Source: Albugo candida (lineage: Eukaryota > Oomycota > Peronosporomycetes > Albuginales > Albuginaceae). Taken from it: 64,000 nucleotides of DNA. Location of the stretch: positions 992,001 through 1,056,000 of the forward strand of contig CAJNAR010000145.1 in assembly GCA_905220665.1 (NCBI GenBank), read 5' to 3'. The notes under the pieces are model-generated. The model was not told the origin of the DNA. It saw only the letters and a list, made by a program, of their open reading frames with translations, and made no database searches. The position numbers and the translations under genes were made by a program. The first letter of the stretch is position 1. The number at the start of each line of letters is the position of its first letter. Of the stretch, positions 62,021 to 64,000 are shown piece after piece.

Positions 62021-64000
62021 CTAGTCCATCGTGGTCGTTGCTGCAGCGGCTGTCAAAACTCCTTCCAATTCTCGAAACTCAAAAAGAAAGCGACGAATAA
62101 CGTCGACATATCTTGTCGTGATGTAAAGGTGCTCTGGTTCTTTGGTAATTCCAGCCCGCATGATTGATAGGACAAAGCGATGTGCCGTGCCGTAAGCTGC
62201 CACCACATCAGCGATGCTACCTGTGGCAAGTATACTACCGTCACGACCAAGAAAATGGATTCCATGTATGTTCAAAGCAAGTGCGAAGTATCCCGGTAAA
62301 TCAGTCCCGAGCCAATGGCGCGTACGTAGTCGACTGGAGGAAGCTGAAGCTTTTTGTACTTTTCTGCCTGTGCCTGAAAGTGGCAGCTGGCTAGGCCGAG
62401 TCGTAAATTGCTGAGAGATCGATTGTGTTCGCGTCACCCGATTTATCTCCTGGTCATCGTCTTGTGAGGTTTCTCCGTCTTCACCCATTTCTTCATCTTC
62501 TCCCGCCATCTTGACATTTTGAAAATTGTCTCGACTCACTGATTCGTTTCGAACTCGTGATCGTGATTTTGTCCTCGTTCGATTACTTGAACTCCTACTT
62601 GAATTCGTAAGCACAATTGCTGGGTCGAAATATTCCAATGCTAATTTGCATGGAAAAATGACAGCCCCGTACAACCGACTAAGTTGTATTTCATCGACAA
62701 ACATGCTTTGCAGGCTTCCAGCCTCCACATCGCCATTCGAGTGAATTAAGATTTCTTGCAGAACATCAAATATCACACTCGACCACTCAGACTCGGTCTT
62801 TGTAGTCCACCAAGCAAGTGGAACATACTCCGATATTGAGACTTCATGCAATACATCATCACAATTATGGAAAGCCATGCACACAAACTCATCATCGGTG
62901 TTACTTGAGCATTCACATACTACTAGCCCACCTCGATCAATAGCGATAGCATAGGCGGCAAGTCGTGCAACCACTTCTTCTTCTTCCACTGGAACGAGAC
63001 CCGATAGAACGTCATCCACAGCCTGGATGTAAGTCAGTCGATTGAACAGCTCATCTTCAAACAAAAATGTGGCGCCTGTTTGATGCAGTGCGTATCGTGG
63101 TGGAATAAGGATGCGTATTTTCAGCACAAATTTGAATTCCCGACCGCGAAGGGCTTCCCGTTCAAAGATGTCACCCAAAAACTCATTCGGCTCTAAAAAA
63201 CTTGGTAATGCAACAAATCTTTGGAAAGAACTGCTCGACGAAGAAGCATTCTGCTCGGTGAGTTTCGCACTCGCTGATATGGTAACGATACCAAGAAACT
63301 GTGCCAGTCGATCATCGAGTCCAAGGAAATGAGCACAAATCTCAATCAGATGTTCCACCGTCATCTCTGGTGTTACTGGAAATCCTTCGGCTAGCACAGT
63401 CCCATCGAGCAGCTCTATTGAAGATGCCAAGAAAGGAGGTCGAGAATCATATGCTTGTATCTCATCCATACTTGGAATGAATCCTGTAGCCCCATTACTA
63501 ATCAGTGTCTCCAAACGTTTGGAGCAATACGACGCAATCCCATTTAATATGCGCCAGAAGCTATTCGAACTCGGTCTTGAGGCATTGAGAAAACGAAAAA
63601 CGTACTCTTGTAGTGCATCAGATGGAAGAAAAGATGTCGCACACATAGCAAATAGAGCCCATCCACGTAAGCTGCTGTCACGCTTGGGATTTTTGGTTAA
63701 TTGCTTCATCAGTTGAATGTAGATTTCATCCACAAGTCCACCAACTTCTTCTACGCCAAGTTGTAGTATAAATTGGGCCAGCATGTCACGGTATAGCACA
63801 ACTCTGTCTCGCATGTACCCCAAAATGCATCGATTAATGCCAATGGCAAGTTCACTTAATTTACCCGGAGGTTGGGCACCACTAGAATCATTAGTGCTTA
63901 CTGCCATGTTGGGTGTGCGTAGTGCCCAGTTAGAATGACTTGAATCTTCATCCAGAATCAGAAGGCTGCGTTGTAATGGAGTAAGGCTCCAGTATAGCTT
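62021..64000 (-). CDS. MyTH4-FERM domain protein, 5' part beyond window
   Basis: The frame is open from the right edge (64000) to the stop at 62021, 659 aa visible, so the ATG at 63907 is probably internal. The MyTH4 domain begins at the edge (LTPLQRSLL) and continues through VDEIYIQLMKQLTKNP and SSLRGWALFAMC (from about 36 residues into the frame). A FERM-like region follows: an F1-type ubiquitin-like part (about 190-300), an F2 helical part (about 310-420) interrupted by a long Ser/Arg/acidic insert (about 460-540), and an F3 PH-like part (about 565-650, YFALALNIHGIHFLGRDG). MyTH4-FERM modules form the tails of myosins and some kinesins and bind microtubules or cargo. A motor head may lie upstream, outside this window. 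Confidence 0.85.
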   Translation of the reverse strand, partial: KLYWSLTPLQRSLLILDEDSSHSNWALRTPNMAVSTNDSSGAQPPGKLSELAIGINRCILGYMRDRVVLYRDMLAQFILQLGVEEVGGLVDEIYIQLMKQLTKNPKRDSSLRGWALFAMCATSFLPSDALQEYVFRFLNASRPSSNSFWRILNGIASYCSKRLETLISNGATGFIPSMDEIQAYDSRPPFLASSIELLDGTVLAEGFPVTPEMTVEHLIEICAHFLGLDDRLAQFLGIVTISASAKLTEQNASSSSSSFQRFVALPSFLEPNEFLGDIFEREALRGREFKFVLKIRILIPPRYALHQTGATFLFEDELFNRLTYIQAVDDVLSGLVPVEEEEVVARLAAYAIAIDRGGLVVCECSSNTDDEFVCMAFHNCDDVLHEVSISEYVPLAWWTTKTESEWSSVIFDVLQEILIHSNGDVEAGSLQSMFVDEIQLSRLYGAVIFPCKLALEYFDPAIVLTNSSRSSSNRTRTKSRSRVRNESVSRDNFQNVKMAGEDEEMGEDGETSQDDDQEINRVTRTQSISQQFTTRPSQLPLSGTGRKVQKASASSSRLRTRHWLGTDLPGYFALALNIHGIHFLGRDGSILATGSIADVVAAYGTAHRFVLSIMRAGITKEPEHLYITTRYVDVIRRFLFEFRELEGVLTAAAATTTMD

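Noticed and set aside
1..64000. Bacterial contamination or CRISPR/phage content
   Set aside because: Introns, eukaryote-only genes throughout and absence of operons, repeat-spacer arrays or phage genes argue against it.

Overview
This window is nuclear DNA of a small-genome, plant-pathogenic oomycete. The white-rust genus Albugo is the best guess. The evidence is a Crinkler (CRN) effector with an LYLAK-type header at 54.1-55.8 kb, a frameshifted second CRN at the left edge, eukaryotic housekeeping genes with very short introns (mostly 43-64 bp, GTRCGT/GTAAG donors) and tight gene spacing. The genus is inference; the oomycete assignment is stronger. No rRNA, tRNA, CRISPR array or intact transposon was seen.

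Layout. 1-0.8 kb: broken CRN copy. 0.8-2.3 kb: no gene seen. 2.3-46.9 kb: gene-dense block with a C-terminal-motor kinesin carrying a WW domain, a PB1-UBA protein, a PH-domain protein, an LEA-like repeat protein, a four-exon coiled-coil protein, UTP10/HEATR1, a small basic protein, an amino-acid transporter, cytosolic PheRS beta, a two-exon coiled-coil protein, a possible structured RNA, eIF3c, an unknown two-exon protein, endonuclease III (six exons), uroporphyrinogen decarboxylase (four exons), a GNPTAB-like Stealth phosphotransferase, signal peptide peptidase, a small three-exon mitochondrial-type membrane protein, uroporphyrinogen-III synthase, a protein with two tandem SerK-like serine kinase domains, a RING E3 and a small unknown protein. 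46.9-62 kb: gene-poor block holding the CRN kinase effector among decayed sequence. That sequence includes an inverted pair of about 2 kb relics on either side of the CRN gene, a Ty1/copia relic and a cyclin fragment. 62-64 kb: a MyTH4-FERM gene running off the right edge.

How the genes relate. Most are independent housekeeping functions: translation (eIF3c, PheRS), ribosome biogenesis (UTP10), haem synthesis (UROS and UROD, consecutive steps), ER/Golgi (SPP, Stealth enzyme), DNA repair (NTH) and cytoskeleton (kinesin, MyTH4-FERM). The contrast between the dense block and the relic-rich block carrying the effector matches the gene-sparse effector neighbourhoods known from filamentous plant pathogens. 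The most unusual items are the tandem SerK-like protein, the CRN with a nuclease-like plus kinase module, the WW-kinesin and the duplicated relics around the CRN.

Exon boundaries were inferred by eye from splice signals, phase continuity and recognisable family motifs. None is backed by transcript data.
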